Notes: generated by a model not told the origin, from the letters alone. A stretch of 64,000 nt of DNA from Tabrizicola fusiformis (GCF_013328815.1 NZ_JABUHN010000009.1:124001-188000); one strand, 5' to 3'. Positions 18,247-27,485 are shown, counted from the stretch's first letter. Made by a program: numbers and translations.

Positions 18247-19097
18247 AGCTGCTGGTTTTCGGCCAGACCGGGCAGGTCGCACGCGAATTGCAGCGCCGCG
18301 CCCCCGGGGCCAGCTATCTGGGCCGCGCCGCCGCCGATCTGACAGACCCTGCGGCCTGTGCTGCCGCGCTGCGTGCCGCGCGCCCGGATGCGGTGATCAA
18401 CGCCGCCGCCTGGACCGCCGTTGACCGCGCCGAAACCGAAGAGGCCGAGGCGACCGTGGTGAACGGCGATGCCCCCGGCGCGATGGCCCTTGCGGCGGCC
18501 GATCTGGGCATTCCGCTGGTGCATATCTCGACCGATTACGTCTTTGACGGCGCGGGCACCAAACCTTGGCAACCGAACGATCCTGTTGCCCCCTTGGGCG
18601 CCTATGGCCGCAGCAAGCTGGCGGGTGAGGTGGCGGTGCGCGCGGCAGGTGGCGCGCATGTGATCCTGCGCACCTCCTGGGTGTTTTCGGCCCATGGCGC
18701 GAATTTCGTCAAGACCATGCTGCGGCTGGGCGCCGACCGCCCGGCCCTGCGGGTGGTGGCCGACCAGATCGGCGGCCCGACCCCGGCAGGCGACATCGCG
18801 GCGACCTGCCTGACCTTGGCCACCGCGCTGCGCGATGGTGCGGAAGGCGGCACGCATCATTACGGCGGGGCGCCCGCCACCAGTTGGGCCGGCTTTGCGC
18901 GCGAGATTTTCGCCCTTGCCGGGCTGGCGGTGACGGTCGAAGACATCCCGACCGAAGCCTTCCCCACCCCGGCCCGGCGCCCAGCGAATTCGCGGCTGGA
19001 CGGCAGCACGTTGCAGACGGCTTTCGGTATCGCGCCGCCCGACTGGAAAGCCGGACTGGCCGAGGTGATTGCAGAACTCAAAGGAGCGGGCGCATGA
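18243..19097 (+). CDS. rmlD: dTDP-4-dehydrorhamnose reductase
   Basis: A 284-residue NADPH-dependent reductase, the last step to dTDP-L-rhamnose. Visible features are the N-terminal [11 protein letters not shown] nucleotide loop, [22 protein letters not shown], the YGRSKLAGE catalytic tyrosine/lysine and the [13 protein letters not shown] segment. The ATG at 18243 overlaps the rmlB stop (ATGA), and the stop overlaps the rmlA start in the same way. An earlier in-frame start inside rmlB at 18165 is rejected because the family begins at [11 protein letters not shown]. Confidence 0.95.
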   Translation: MKLLVFGQTGQVARELQRRAPGASYLGRAAADLTDPAACAAALRAARPDAVINAAAWTAVDRAETEEAEATVVNGDAPGAMALAAADLGIPLVHISTDYVFDGAGTKPWQPNDPVAPLGAYGRSKLAGEVAVRAAGGAHVILRTSWVFSAHGANFVKTMLRLGADRPALRVVADQIGGPTPAGDIAATCLTLATALRDGAEGGTHHYGGAPATSWAGFAREIFALAGLAVTVEDIPTEAFPTPARRPANSRLDGSTLQTAFGIAPPDWKAGLAEVIAELKGAGA

Positions 19098-19972
19098 CCA
19101 CCCAGCGCAAGGGCATCATCCTGGCCGGCGGCTCTGGCACGCGGCTGTATCCGATCACCATCGGCGTCTCCAAGCAGCTTATGCCGATCTATGACAAACC
19201 GATGATCTATTATCCGCTGTCGGTGCTGATGCTCAGTGGCATTCGTGAAATTGCCATCATCACCACCCCGCAGGATCAGGAGCAGTTCCGCCGCGTGCTG
19301 GGCGATGGCAGCAACTGGGGGATCACGCTGACCTATGTGGTGCAGCCGCATCCGGGCGGTCTGGCGCAAGCCTATACCCTGACCGAAGATTTCCTGGCCG
19401 GAGCGCCATCCTGCATGGTCTTGGGCGACAACATCTTTTTCGGCCATGGCCTGCCCGAACTTCTGGCCGAGGCGGATGCCAAACCTTCGGGCGGCACGGT
19501 TTTCGGCTATCACGTCGCCGACCCGGAACGCTATGGCGTGGTGGCGATGGATGCCACGGGCCGCGTGACGCAGATCATCGAAAAGCCCAAGGTGCCGCCG
19601 TCCAGCTATGCCGTGACCGGGCTTTACTTCCTGGACGGGCAGGCGTCCGAGCGGGCGCATCGCGTCAAACCTTCGGAGCGCGGCGAGGTCGAGATCACCA
19701 GCCTGCTGGAAATGTATCTTGAGGAAGGCTCGCTTGAGGTCAAGCGCATGGGCCGCGGTTTCGCCTGGCTGGATACCGGCACCCATGGCAGCCTTCTGGA
19801 CGCGGGCAACTTCGTGCGCACCCTGCAACACCGTCAGGGCCTGCAAACCGGCTGTCTTGAGGAAATCGCCTGGCGGCAGGGCTGGATCGACAGCGAACAA
19901 CTGGCGGCCCATGCCAAACTGCTGGGCAAGAACGATTATGGCCGCTATCTCGCGGGGTTGCTGCACGGCTAA
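19094..19972 (+). CDS. rmlA: Glucose-1-phosphate thymidylyltransferase
   Basis: A 292-residue nucleotidyltransferase that makes dTDP-glucose from glucose-1-phosphate and dTTP, the entry step to dTDP-rhamnose. Family signatures are GIILAGGSGTRLYPIT, SKQLMPIYDKPMIYYPLS, the metal-site strand VLGDNIFFGHGL, IIEKPKVPPSS and WLDTGTHGSLLDA. Length equals that of typical RmlA. The enzyme class is usually feedback-inhibited by dTDP-rhamnose. The start overlaps the rmlD stop by four bases. A long hairpin-forming repeat follows the stop codon, so the rml message may end or be processed there. Confidence 0.96.
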   Translation: MTTQRKGIILAGGSGTRLYPITIGVSKQLMPIYDKPMIYYPLSVLMLSGIREIAIITTPQDQEQFRRVLGDGSNWGITLTYVVQPHPGGLAQAYTLTEDFLAGAPSCMVLGDNIFFGHGLPELLAEADAKPSGGTVFGYHVADPERYGVVAMDATGRVTQIIEKPKVPPSSYAVTGLYFLDGQASERAHRVKPSERGEVEITSLLEMYLEEGSLEVKRMGRGFAWLDTGTHGSLLDAGNFVRTLQHRQGLQTGCLEEIAWRQGWIDSEQLAAHAKLLGKNDYGRYLAGLLHG

Positions 19973-20018
19973 AGCGTGTCCGGTTCGATCGGTTTGGTTC
20001 AAGGTGACCCGGACACGC
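19972..20018. repeat. Long inverted repeat after rmlA
   Basis: The arms AGCGTGTCCGG (19972-19982) and CCGGACACGCT (20008-20018) are perfectly complementary over 11 bases with a 25-base loop. It starts at the rmlA stop. There is no T-run, so it is not a classical terminator. It could protect the mRNA 3' end or be one copy of a dispersed intergenic palindrome. Confidence 0.6.
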
Positions 20019-20119
20019 TCTGGGTCCGCGGCCCCGCTGGACCGGCGCGGCCCATCTGCTAGAAACGGGCAAGCCGGTGGCATCATGCCGCCGGGACAGG
20101 CAAAGACGAGGGCCGCGCA

Positions 20120-21538
20120 ATGATCACTCCCGTCCTTCTGTGCGGTGGCTCGGGCACGAGGCTGTGGCCCCTGTCGCGCAAGTCCTATCCCAAGCAGTTC
20201 ACCCGGCTGACCGGCGATACCTCGTTGTTTCAGGCGTCGGCGCAGCGGCTGGCGGGGCCGGGATTTGCCGCGCCGCTGATCGTGACCAACAGCGATTTCC
20301 GCTTTGTGGTGACCGAACAACTGGCTGAGGCCGGGGTAGACCCCGGCGCCATCCTGATCGAACCGGAGGGGCGCAACACCGCCCCGGCAGTTCTGGCGGC
20401 AGCGCTGCATCTGGCCGCAATTGACCCCGAAGCGGTGATGCTGGTTGCCCCTTCCGATCACGTCATTCCCGATGCGGCCGCCTTCCGCGCCGCGATTGCC
20501 GCCGGGCTGGCCGCGGTGGAGGCGGGGCGGATCGTCACCTTCGGCATCACGCCCGACCGGCCGGAAACCGGCTATGGCTATCTGGAACTGTCGGCGCAGC
20601 CCGACGGTTCGGGGGCCCCGGTCGCGCTGACGCGCTTTGTCGAAAAGCCCGACGCCGCGCGGGCGGCAGCGATGCTGGCGGCGGGGTCATATCTGTGGAA
20701 CTCGGGGATTTTCCTGTTCCGCGTCAAAGACATCCTGACGGCGTTTCAGACCCATGCCCCGGGCCTTGTCGCACCGGTTCAGGCGGCGGTTGCCGAAGCC
20801 CGGGTGGATCTGGGTTTTCTGCGGCTGGCGCCCGGCCCCTGGGCACAGGCACAAGACATCTCGATCGACTTTGCGATAATGGAGAAATCCGACCGGCTTT
20901 CGGTGGTGCCCTTTGCGGCGGGCTGGTCCGATCTGGGCGGCTGGGATGCGGTCTGGCGCGAGGCCGGGCCGGATGCCGCCGGGGTGGTCACCTCGGCCCA
21001 TGCCACAGCCATCGACTGCGCCGATACGCTCTTGCGCTCCGAAGCGGAGGGGCTGGAACTGGTGGGCATCGGCCTGCGCGACATCATCGCGGTGGCGATG
21101 CCGGATGCGGTTCTGGTGGCCCATATGGACCGGGCGCAGGACGTGAAACGCGCGGTCGAGGTGCTGAAGGCGGCCAAGGCGAAACAGGCGCAGATCTTTC
21201 CGCGCGATTTCCGGCCTTGGGGCTGGTTTGAAAGCCTTGTCGTGGGGCGGCGGTTTCAGGTCAAGCGGATCGTGGTGCATCCGGGTGCCGCCCTGAGCCT
21301 GCAAAGCCATGTCCACCGCGCCGAACACTGGATCGTGGTGCAGGGCACGGCCAAGGTGACGGTAGATGACGAGGTGCGGCTGGTGACGGAAAACCAGTCG
21401 GTCTATATCCCGCTGGGGGCCATCCACCGGATGGAAAACCCCGGCAAGCTGCCGATGGAGCTGATCGAGGTGCAGACCGGCAGCTATCTGGGCGAGGATG
21501 ACATCATCCGCTACGAAGACATCTACGCCCGCAACTGA
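20120..21538 (+). CDS. manC: Mannose-1-phosphate guanylyltransferase / mannose-6-phosphate isomerase (bifunctional type)
   Basis: A 472-residue enzyme of the type II ManC/AlgA/XanB family that forms GDP-mannose. The N-terminal pyrophosphorylase domain has LLCGGSGTRLWPLSRKSYPKQF, EPEGRNTAPAVLAAAL, APSDHVI and FVEKPD. The C-terminal cupin of about 130 residues has RPWGWFESL, the metal-ligand strand LSLQSHVHRAEHWIVV and YIPLGAIHRMENPG, which is the phosphomannose isomerase part. The ATG at 20120 lies 147 bases after rmlA. Together with the phosphomannomutase at 33495 it completes fructose-6-phosphate to GDP-mannose. Confidence 0.95.
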   Translation: MITPVLLCGGSGTRLWPLSRKSYPKQFTRLTGDTSLFQASAQRLAGPGFAAPLIVTNSDFRFVVTEQLAEAGVDPGAILIEPEGRNTAPAVLAAALHLAAIDPEAVMLVAPSDHVIPDAAAFRAAIAAGLAAVEAGRIVTFGITPDRPETGYGYLELSAQPDGSGAPVALTRFVEKPDAARAAAMLAAGSYLWNSGIFLFRVKDILTAFQTHAPGLVAPVQAAVAEARVDLGFLRLAPGPWAQAQDISIDFAIMEKSDRLSVVPFAAGWSDLGGWDAVWREAGPDAAGVVTSAHATAIDCADTLLRSEAEGLELVGIGLRDIIAVAMPDAVLVAHMDRAQDVKRAVEVLKAAKAKQAQIFPRDFRPWGWFESLVVGRRFQVKRIVVHPGAALSLQSHVHRAEHWIVVQGTAKVTVDDEVRLVTENQSVYIPLGAIHRMENPGKLPMELIEVQTGSYLGEDDIIRYEDIYARN

Positions 21539-21559
21539 CGCGGCTTGGGGAGTGTGCGT

Positions 21560-22543
21560 TTGGACAGGGTTCTTGTCACCGGGGGCGCGGGCTATATCGG
21601 CTCGCATGCCTGCAAGGCTTTGAAAGCCGCCGGTTTTCTGCCCGTGACCTTTGACAGTCTGGTGACGGGCTGGCGCGATGCCGTGCGGTTCGGCCCGTTT
21701 GAAGAGGGCGACCTTCTGGACCGCGCCCGGCTGGATCAGGTCTTTGCCACCCATCGGCCGGTGGCGGTGATGCATTTCGCCGCCCTCTCTCAGGTCGGCG
21801 AAAGCATGAGCGACCCGGGCAGATACTGGCGCAACAATGTTGCCGGTTCGCTGACCCTGATCGAGGCGGCCTGCGCCGCGGGCTGCATGGATTTCGTCTT
21901 TTCCTCGACCTGCGCCACCTATGGCGATCAGGACGGCGTGGTGCTGACCGAAGACAGCCCGCAACACCCGATCAACGCCTATGGCGCCTCGAAACGCGCC
22001 ATCGAGGAAATGCTGCGCGATTTTGAGGTGGCCCATGGGCTGCGCCATGTGATCTTTCGCTATTTCAACGTCGCGGGCGCCGATCCCGAGGCTGAGGTGG
22101 GCGAGTTTCATCAGCCGGAAACCCATCTCATCCCGCTGATGCTGGATGCAATCGACGGCAGGCGGGCGGGGCTGACCATCTTCGGCACCGATTACGACAC
22201 GCCCGACGGCACCTGCATCCGCGACTATGTGCATGTGATGGATCTGGTCGAGGCGCATGTGCTGGGGCTGAACTGGCTGCGCGGCGGCAAGGGCAGCCGG
22301 GTGTTCAACCTGGGCACCGGCCACGGCTTTTCGGTGCGCGAGGTCATCGCGCAAAGCGGCGCCGTCACCAACCGCGAAGTGCCCTTCACCGAAGGCGGGC
22401 GCCGGGCGGGCGATTGCACAAGACTGGTGTCAGGATCGTCGCGGGCCGAGGCCGAACTGGGCTGGCGCCCGACCCGTTCGACCATGGGGCAGATGATTGC
22501 CGATGCCTGGCGCTGGCATCAGAACGGCCATTACGACCGCTGA
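21560..22543 (+). CDS. galE: UDP-glucose 4-epimerase
   Basis: A 327-residue extended SDR enzyme that interconverts UDP-glucose and UDP-galactose. Visible are VLVTGGAGYIGSHACKAL, HFAALSQVGESMSDP, SSTCATYGDQDGV, NAYGASKRAIEEML (catalytic tyrosine and lysine), FRYFNVAGADP and CIRDYVHVMDLVEAHVLGL. The start is taken as TTG at 21560 with GGGGAG 8 bases upstream; GTG at 21554 and TTG at 21545 are in frame but badly spaced. It is the last plus-strand gene of the precursor operon. Its 3' end overlaps that of the convergent gene at 22531 by 13 bases. Confidence 0.93.
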   Translation: MDRVLVTGGAGYIGSHACKALKAAGFLPVTFDSLVTGWRDAVRFGPFEEGDLLDRARLDQVFATHRPVAVMHFAALSQVGESMSDPGRYWRNNVAGSLTLIEAACAAGCMDFVFSSTCATYGDQDGVVLTEDSPQHPINAYGASKRAIEEMLRDFEVAHGLRHVIFRYFNVAGADPEAEVGEFHQPETHLIPLMLDAIDGRRAGLTIFGTDYDTPDGTCIRDYVHVMDLVEAHVLGLNWLRGGKGSRVFNLGTGHGFSVREVIAQSGAVTNREVPFTEGGRRAGDCTRLVSGSSRAEAELGWRPTRSTMGQMIADAWRWHQNGHYDR

Positions 22544-24126
22544 GGCGGCAGATCGGCGATCAAAAGCGGATTGCGCCGCGCGGTCAGCGCCTCGGGGTTG
22601 GCGACGAACCATGCCAGCGTGACGAAATCGGGGCCGGGATTGCGCCCCTCGAACAGACCATGGCGCAGGAAATGTTCGGCCGGGGGCAGCGGGCTGTCGC
22701 GCAGGTCGGGATAGGTGGCGCGATACCAGTCGGCGTTGAACAGCGGGTGGCCTGCAACCGCAGCAATCTCTTGCGCCAGCGCCCCGCCCGAGGGGCCATT
22801 CCGCCGCCCCAGCCGCCCGCCCTGCGCCAAAAGCCATTCCACCTGCCAGCCGCGCAACTTGACCTGCACAAGGCGCTGGGCATCGCGCCGCGCCGTTTCC
22901 GCTTTGAGCTTGTCCAGTTGCGCCCGCGCAGCTTCGGCCGCCTTGGCCTCGGCGGCAAGCCGGGCGGTCAGGCGGGTCTGCTCGGCGATGGCCTGATCGG
23001 CCCGGGCGGTGGCTTCGGCTTCGGCCTGACGGGCGGTGTCAAGGGCGCGGGCAGTCCAGTCCACCTCATCGCGCAGGTCGTGAAGCTCGTCAAAATGGCG
23101 GATGCGCAGCGCGGCCAGTTCGGCTTCGGCGGCCTGCGCTGCGGCGCGGGCTTCATCTGCGGCGGCCACCTGATCGACGCGGCTGTGCAGATTGGCCGCC
23201 TCGGCCCGCGACAGGTGCAGCTCTTCGGTCAGCCGCTCCAGCTCAACCGTCAGGATCTGCGTCTCGCGCAGGCGCAGGAGGTGCCCGTCATCCAGCGCGG
23301 TGCGCAGGCGGTCCACCTCGGCGGTGGCCGGATCGCGGGCGGGGGAAGCGGGTTCCACGGGGGCTGCGGCGACCCGCGCCTGCGCCAGATCGCCCTCAAG
23401 CCGGTGCAACCGTGCGGCCTGCTCCGCCCCCTCGCCCAGCCGGGCCAACAGTGCCTCCAGCCCCCGCAGCTTCGGCGCGGCGGCAGCGCTGGCCAGTTCC
23501 GCCAGAACCGGCGGCGGCTTGGCCCCGGTCAAAACCACGGCAAGCCCACCATGCGCCGCAAAGCGCAGCATGGGAAAGCGCGCCGCCAGCGCCGCATGAA
23601 GCGCCCCCTCGGGCCCTTGCAGCAGCAGCACGCCCCGCGGCGAGGTGGCCTGCGCCAGCGTATCGGCCAGCGCCGCAGGCGCCTCATCCGCCGCGGCACT
23701 GTCGAGCAGGATCAGATCGAACATATCCGGCGCAAACCGCTTCAATGCCAGCGCCGGATCGGGCACCCGGGCCAGACGCGACATCTCGGCATGGTCGCGG
23801 GCATTGCGGGCGCGCAGCGCCTCGGGCACCGACAGGCCGCCGCCCTCATCCTCCCAGCCGCCGAACCCCCAGGCGCGGGCGGACAGGTTCAGCGCATCGC
23901 AGGTCCGGCACAGCGTGAAATACTCCGCGGCAGAGCGCAGGCCCAAACCCAGGATCATGCCCGGACGACAGACCTGCACCAGCCAGGACACGAGCGGCCC
24001 CTGCCCCGCAAATGCGGTCTTTTCGGCTGCATCCGGCGGCCCGAGCAGCGCCGCGCCAAGCGGGATGCCCTCAAACGAAAATCCGTCCAAAGCAATCTGA
24101 CCAAAGGCTTCATCGCGGCTGATCAT
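22531..24126 (-). CDS. Three-part protein: methyltransferase-like domain, long coiled coil, C-terminal WYL/HYL module
   Basis: A 531-residue protein without a signal peptide. Residues about 1-210 resemble a class I methyltransferase of the cephalosporin-hydroxylase/Methyltransf_24 kind, with WLVQVCRPGMILGLGLRS and DMFDLILLDSAA; a clean SAM glycine motif is not obvious, so activity is uncertain. Residues about 225-420 are a continuous heptad-rich alanine/glutamate/arginine coiled coil. Residues 462-531 are one copy of the cluster's module: LFNADWYRATYPDL, then HFLRHGLFEGRNPGPDF. It is the last gene of the minus-strand unit beginning with kpsM. The layout suggests a scaffold that holds glycosyltransferases together or measures chain length, like coiled-coil capsule regulators. 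That function is inference only. Confidence 0.7.
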   Translation of the reverse strand: MISRDEAFGQIALDGFSFEGIPLGAALLGPPDAAEKTAFAGQGPLVSWLVQVCRPGMILGLGLRSAAEYFTLCRTCDALNLSARAWGFGGWEDEGGGLSVPEALRARNARDHAEMSRLARVPDPALALKRFAPDMFDLILLDSAAADEAPAALADTLAQATSPRGVLLLQGPEGALHAALAARFPMLRFAAHGGLAVVLTGAKPPPVLAELASAAAAPKLRGLEALLARLGEGAEQAARLHRLEGDLAQARVAAAPVEPASPARDPATAEVDRLRTALDDGHLLRLRETQILTVELERLTEELHLSRAEAANLHSRVDQVAAADEARAAAQAAEAELAALRIRHFDELHDLRDEVDWTARALDTARQAEAEATARADQAIAEQTRLTARLAAEAKAAEAARAQLDKLKAETARRDAQRLVQVKLRGWQVEWLLAQGGRLGRRNGPSGGALAQEIAAVAGHPLFNADWYRATYPDLRDSPLPPAEHFLRHGLFEGRNPGPDFVTLAWFVANPEALTARRNPLLIADLPPQRS

Positions 24127-24210
24127 CGGCGTTTCCCGCGGCGTTCAATGACAGAACTTAACGCGGATCGCCGCGCCAGACCAGCCAATAGGCCCTGTGC
24201 CCGCCACATC

Positions 24211-25227
24211 TCACAACCGGCCAAAGAGGCACACCAGATAGAGCGCAACCGTCCCCAACCGCCCCTGCCGGTAGACGCCCGACGCTCGCAGCGCCCGCAG
24301 CCGTGCCAGCGCCCCGCCACGGCGGGCGGCAGCGTAATGGTCCATCACCGCCAGCGCCTCATCCGTAAAGCGGTGGCGCGAGGCATCCAGCGCGCGCAGG
24401 TTCACATCGTTCCATGCCGCAAAACGCCGCCCCAGGATAAAGCGGATACGAAACAGCCGCCCCCGCATCGAGGTATTCGCCCCGATCGCATTGCCGCCAT
24501 GCTGACGGTAATGCAGCACTGGCTCGGGGTCGCGCAGGATGCTGCCGCCACAGGCGCTGAGAATCTGATAAAGCCACCAGTCATGCGAGGCGGAATCCTC
24601 GGCCTCATCCAGCGCCGCCCGCACCAGCCGCAGCGCGGCGGCATTCATCACCATGGTATTGCCCCCGCCCACCGACTGCACCAGCGCATTGCGAAAGCTC
24701 ACCGGCCGCTGCAACAGCGGCGAGACGCGCAGGGGTTGCAGCGCCTCGTCGCAGACAAGGCTGCGGGCGCAGTAAAGGCCCGGCTGCCCCTCGGGCAGGG
24801 CGGCAAGCGCCGTCAGCGCCCGCTCCAGCTTGTCGGGGAACCAGACATCATCCTGATCGGACAGGGCGGCAAAGGGTGCTTCTTCGGGCACCTGACGCAA
24901 AAGGTGAAAGAAGTTGCGCACAAAACCCAGACGCGGCCCGGCCAGAACCGTGACCTCATGGCGCTGCGGCATCTCGCACCAGCGACGGGCAAAGGCCGAC
25001 AGCAGATCAAGGCTGCCATCGGTCGAACCGTCATCGGAAACGATCAGATCCCAGTCGCCCCGGGTTTGCGCCTCAAAGCTCTGCAATTGTTCGGCAAGAT
25101 GGGCTGCGCCGTTGTAAACCGCCATCAGCACAAGGCCCCGGCGCGCCACGTCTGCAACCGGCGGTCCGGCCACAGGACGCGCCCGGTGCGTCAAGACTGC
25201 ACCCTGATCCGCCGCCACCGCTGCCAC
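24211..25227 (-). CDS. Glycosyltransferase family 2 protein (rhamnosyltransferase-like)
   Basis: A 338-residue GT-A enzyme. The catalytic domain begins near residue 31 with LVLMAVYNGAAHLAEQLQSF and continues with VSDDGSTDGSLDLL. The motif ALSDQDDVWFPDKLERA carries the DXD metal site; this SDQDDVW form is frequent in rhamnosyltransferases of O-antigen and capsule clusters, which fits the nearby rml genes. ASHDWWLYQ is the acceptor-base region. The start is GTG at 25227 with AAGGGCGG just upstream. It lies between the small spike-associated genes and the coiled-coil methyltransferase in the kpsM unit. Sugar identity is inferred, not shown. Confidence 0.8.
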   Translation of the reverse strand: MAAVAADQGAVLTHRARPVAGPPVADVARRGLVLMAVYNGAAHLAEQLQSFEAQTRGDWDLIVSDDGSTDGSLDLLSAFARRWCEMPQRHEVTVLAGPRLGFVRNFFHLLRQVPEEAPFAALSDQDDVWFPDKLERALTALAALPEGQPGLYCARSLVCDEALQPLRVSPLLQRPVSFRNALVQSVGGGNTMVMNAAALRLVRAALDEAEDSASHDWWLYQILSACGGSILRDPEPVLHYRQHGGNAIGANTSMRGRLFRIRFILGRRFAAWNDVNLRALDASRHRFTDEALAVMDHYAAARRGGALARLRALRASGVYRQGRLGTVALYLVCLFGRL

Positions 25228-25313
25228 CCGCCCTTACACTCTGCCTGTTTCGGACCTAGCATTGAAGGGGCCGAAAGAAAACCACCCCAAAAGACAGCCT
25301 GGGGGGCTTCCGC

Positions 25314-25571
25314 CTATCCGGGCTGAGGCGCGGGCAGTTCTGCATCAAAAAGCGCCGCTCGCAGCAGGCTGACATCGGCGCGCGCAGCCTTGCGCGCCGT
25401 GCGCACCTCCTCGGCCACCGCTGGGCCACCCTCCGCCTCACGAATGACCATCCAGTCGGTTTCGGCCAGACGGGCAAGTGCTGCGGCAAGCGCCGCTTCG
25501 GTGGCTGCGCGCCGCTCGGCCTCGGCCCGGGCCTCGGCGGTGATCAGGCGGGCGAAGTCAATTCTGGGCAT
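25314..25571 (-). CDS. Small protein of the spike gene group
   Basis: An 85-residue protein, MPRIDFARLITAEARAEAERR followed by a strongly alanine/arginine/glutamate-rich, probably helical region and a short tail ending PAPQPG. The start at 25571 overlaps the end of the upstream gene by 14 bases, indicating coupled translation. Proteins with an N-terminal FARLITAE-type segment are often found behind phage tail-fibre genes. By position it could be an assembly chaperone for the spike protein. I do not recognise a named family. Confidence 0.6.
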   Translation of the reverse strand: MPRIDFARLITAEARAEAERRAATEAALAAALARLAETDWMVIREAEGGPAVAEEVRTARKAARADVSLLRAALFDAELPAPQPG

Positions 25572-25884
25572 CGGCGGTCTCCTTGGCATGGGCGCTGCCC
25601 GGCAGGGTCACCGGACCATCGGCGGTCAGCAGAAGAGGCGCGGGAAACACCGCCTCGGGTGGCGCATCGGCGCCGTGCGGCAGGATCAGCGTCAGCCGCA
25701 ATTGCCCGCCCTCGCGCGTCACATCCGAGGCAAGCCAGACACAGTCCACCGCGTCCCGCGGCAGGATCGCGCCTTCGGGCAGCGGGGCAAAATCATAGTC
25801 AAGACCGTTGATGGTCAGAACATCGCCACGGCGCGACAGGATCAGCCCGTCATCGCGGCGCATCGGGGTCAGGGTAATGTGCAT
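25558..25884 (-). CDS. Conserved small protein of the spike gene group
   Basis: A 108-residue protein starting MHITLTPMRRDDGLILSRRG, with DVLTINGLDYDFAPLPEGA and the later strand LTLILPHGADAPPEAVFP. Proteins like this occur next to DUF2793 tail or spike proteins in Rhodobacteraceae, as far as I remember; their function is unknown. The ATG at 25884 lies 11 bases after the spike-protein stop and gives a start that matches that family. A reading frame extending back to 26076 overlaps the spike gene and is rejected. Predominantly beta-strand in appearance and cytoplasmic. Confidence 0.7.
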   Translation of the reverse strand: MHITLTPMRRDDGLILSRRGDVLTINGLDYDFAPLPEGAILPRDAVDCVWLASDVTREGGQLRLTLILPHGADAPPEAVFPAPLLLTADGPVTLPGSAHAKETADAQN

Positions 25885-25895
25885 CTGTCTTGTCC

Positions 25896-27485
25896 TCAGA
25901 ACCAGCGACCGACCGCGACAATCGCGGCGGTGCGGGCCGTGCCATCCGTTGTTGCCGAGAAGTTCCGCACCACGACATCCAGCGTCGTGGGCGCCGACAC
26001 CCCCAGCCATTGAACGCCCCATGTGACCGACCCCATGACATAGGGCGCCGCCACGAATTCCGAAGGAAAGGTCCATGTCGCGCTGGCATTGCCCCGGAAA
26101 ATCGAGCCGGTCGCTTGATTTGCTGCGGCAAGGGCCACGGTGCCGGTGCAGATCAGCGTGCCATCGGCAAGGCGCAGGTATTCGCCATTGGCGTTGCTGC
26201 CCCGCTCGATCACGGCTCCGGTGGGAATGCCCGCCGATTGGGTGACCGGCCCAAGGATATTGCCCTTGCGATAAAGGGTGGCATCCAGTTGCGCCGCCCC
26301 GGCACCGACCACCAGCGCCCGGCCCGCCGTGGTATCGCTGGCGCCCGTGACAAGGGTTGCTGTGGCGGCATTCCCAAGACCAAGGGTGCCGCGGGCGGTG
26401 GTGGCGTCGGCATCATCCATCAGCGACCGGGCAAAGCCGGTGAACGCCGCCAGCCCCGCCGTTCCCGACCCGGTGAAATAGGGCAGTTGGTCCGCCGCCG
26501 AGACCAGCCCGGCAAGGGCCGCCAGCTCGGCATCCTGCGCCTGCACATGGGTTCCGATCACAAGGCCCAGATTGTTGCGCGCCGTGGCCGCATCCGTGCC
26601 GCCCGTGCCGCCGCGATTGACCGGCAGCGCGCCGGTCGTGGCATTGGCCTGCGCCAGATTGACCGCCCCAAAGGCCAGCGCCGTGCCCGAACGGCGCAAC
26701 ACCTGATGATCGGCCCCGGCGGCGATATCGTCCAGCGCACCCGCCGCATTGCCGGCCCGGCCCAGCACGCTCAGACCCGCGCCATTGGCCAGCGCCGCCT
26801 TCGGCACCGAAGCCGCCGGCAGGCTCAGGGAACCGCCAACGCTCAAGCCCCCCGCCAGCGTGACCACCCCGGTCGCCCCGGCGATGTCGAGGGCGGTGGC
26901 CCAGACCACACCATCGGCGCTGACCTTGAGCGCGAAATTATCGGTGCCGGCCAGCCCCATTTCCGCCCGGCCGGACCAGTTCGACTGAAACAGCAGGCTC
27001 GCGGTGGCGGCGGAGGCGGCCTTGTTCACCGTCAGGCGATGATCGCTGCCCGCATGACTAAGCAGCGTGGCACCGGCCGAGACCGACAGGCGGTTGGTGG
27101 CATCCGATGTTGTGCCCACACCCAGCCCGGCAAGATTTTGCAACAAGGGCTGCCACTGTCCGGCCCGCAGCAGCCGGAATTGGTCAGCCGCCGCATCATG
27201 AGTCAGCCAGCCGGTCCTTGGCGTCACGAAAAGCCAGCCCCCGGCGCGAAACACCGCCAGCTTGCCCCCCTGCCCGGCCCATGCGCCGGTCGGGGCCGCC
27301 CCCAGCGCATAGATCGCCCCCTCGGCCGGACTGCCCGGCGGGGTCAGCGCCTCGAACGCCAGCACCGACATCTGCACGATGCCATCGAGAATCTGCAGCG
27401 CTTCGTTATGGGTGACATGCTTTTGTGCTTGGGCGGGCATCAGATAGGGCAGGTCGAGACGGCTCGATCGCTCCAAGTCCGGCAT
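25896..27485 (-). CDS. DUF2793 phage tail-fibre / GTA head-spike-like protein
   Basis: A 529-residue protein. The N-terminus is a DUF2793 domain with [20 protein letters not shown] followed by [12 protein letters not shown], a hallmark of alphaproteobacterial prophage and gene-transfer-agent fibres. The middle carries tail-fibre repeats such as [20 protein letters not shown] and [19 protein letters not shown]. The C-terminus (about 420-529) is a beta-rich domain with [12 protein letters not shown] and [14 protein letters not shown] that resembles receptor-binding tips. The ribosome-binding site GAAAGGA lies 8 bases before the ATG. No capsid, terminase or tail-tube gene is nearby. It lies directly downstream of kpsM on the same strand. 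A GTA-type spike that binds the capsule is the leading idea; a remnant prophage fibre is the alternative. Confidence 0.82.
   Translation of the reverse strand: MPDLERSSRLDLPYLMPAQAQKHVTHNEALQILDGIVQMSVLAFEALTPPGSPAEGAIYALGAAPTGAWAGQGGKLAVFRAGGWLFVTPRTGWLTHDAAADQFRLLRAGQWQPLLQNLAGLGVGTTSDATNRLSVSAGATLLSHAGSDHRLTVNKAASAATASLLFQSNWSGRAEMGLAGTDNFALKVSADGVVWATALDIAGATGVVTLAGGLSVGGSLSLPAASVPKAALANGAGLSVLGRAGNAAGALDDIAAGADHQVLRRSGTALAFGAVNLAQANATTGALPVNRGGTGGTDAATARNNLGLVIGTHVQAQDAELAALAGLVSAADQLPYFTGSGTAGLAAFTGFARSLMDDADATTARGTLGLGNAATATLVTGASDTTAGRALVVGAGAAQLDATLYRKGNILGPVTQSAGIPTGAVIERGSNANGEYLRLADGTLICTGTVALAAANQATGSIFRGNASATWTFPSEFVAAPYVMGSVTWGVQWLGVSAPTTLDVVVRNFSATTDGTARTAAIVAVGRWF

Noticed and set aside
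22414-25326. A 970-codon plus-strand open frame
   Set aside because: Antisense to the coiled-coil methyltransferase and the GT2 gene; no motifs and extreme arginine/glutamine composition.
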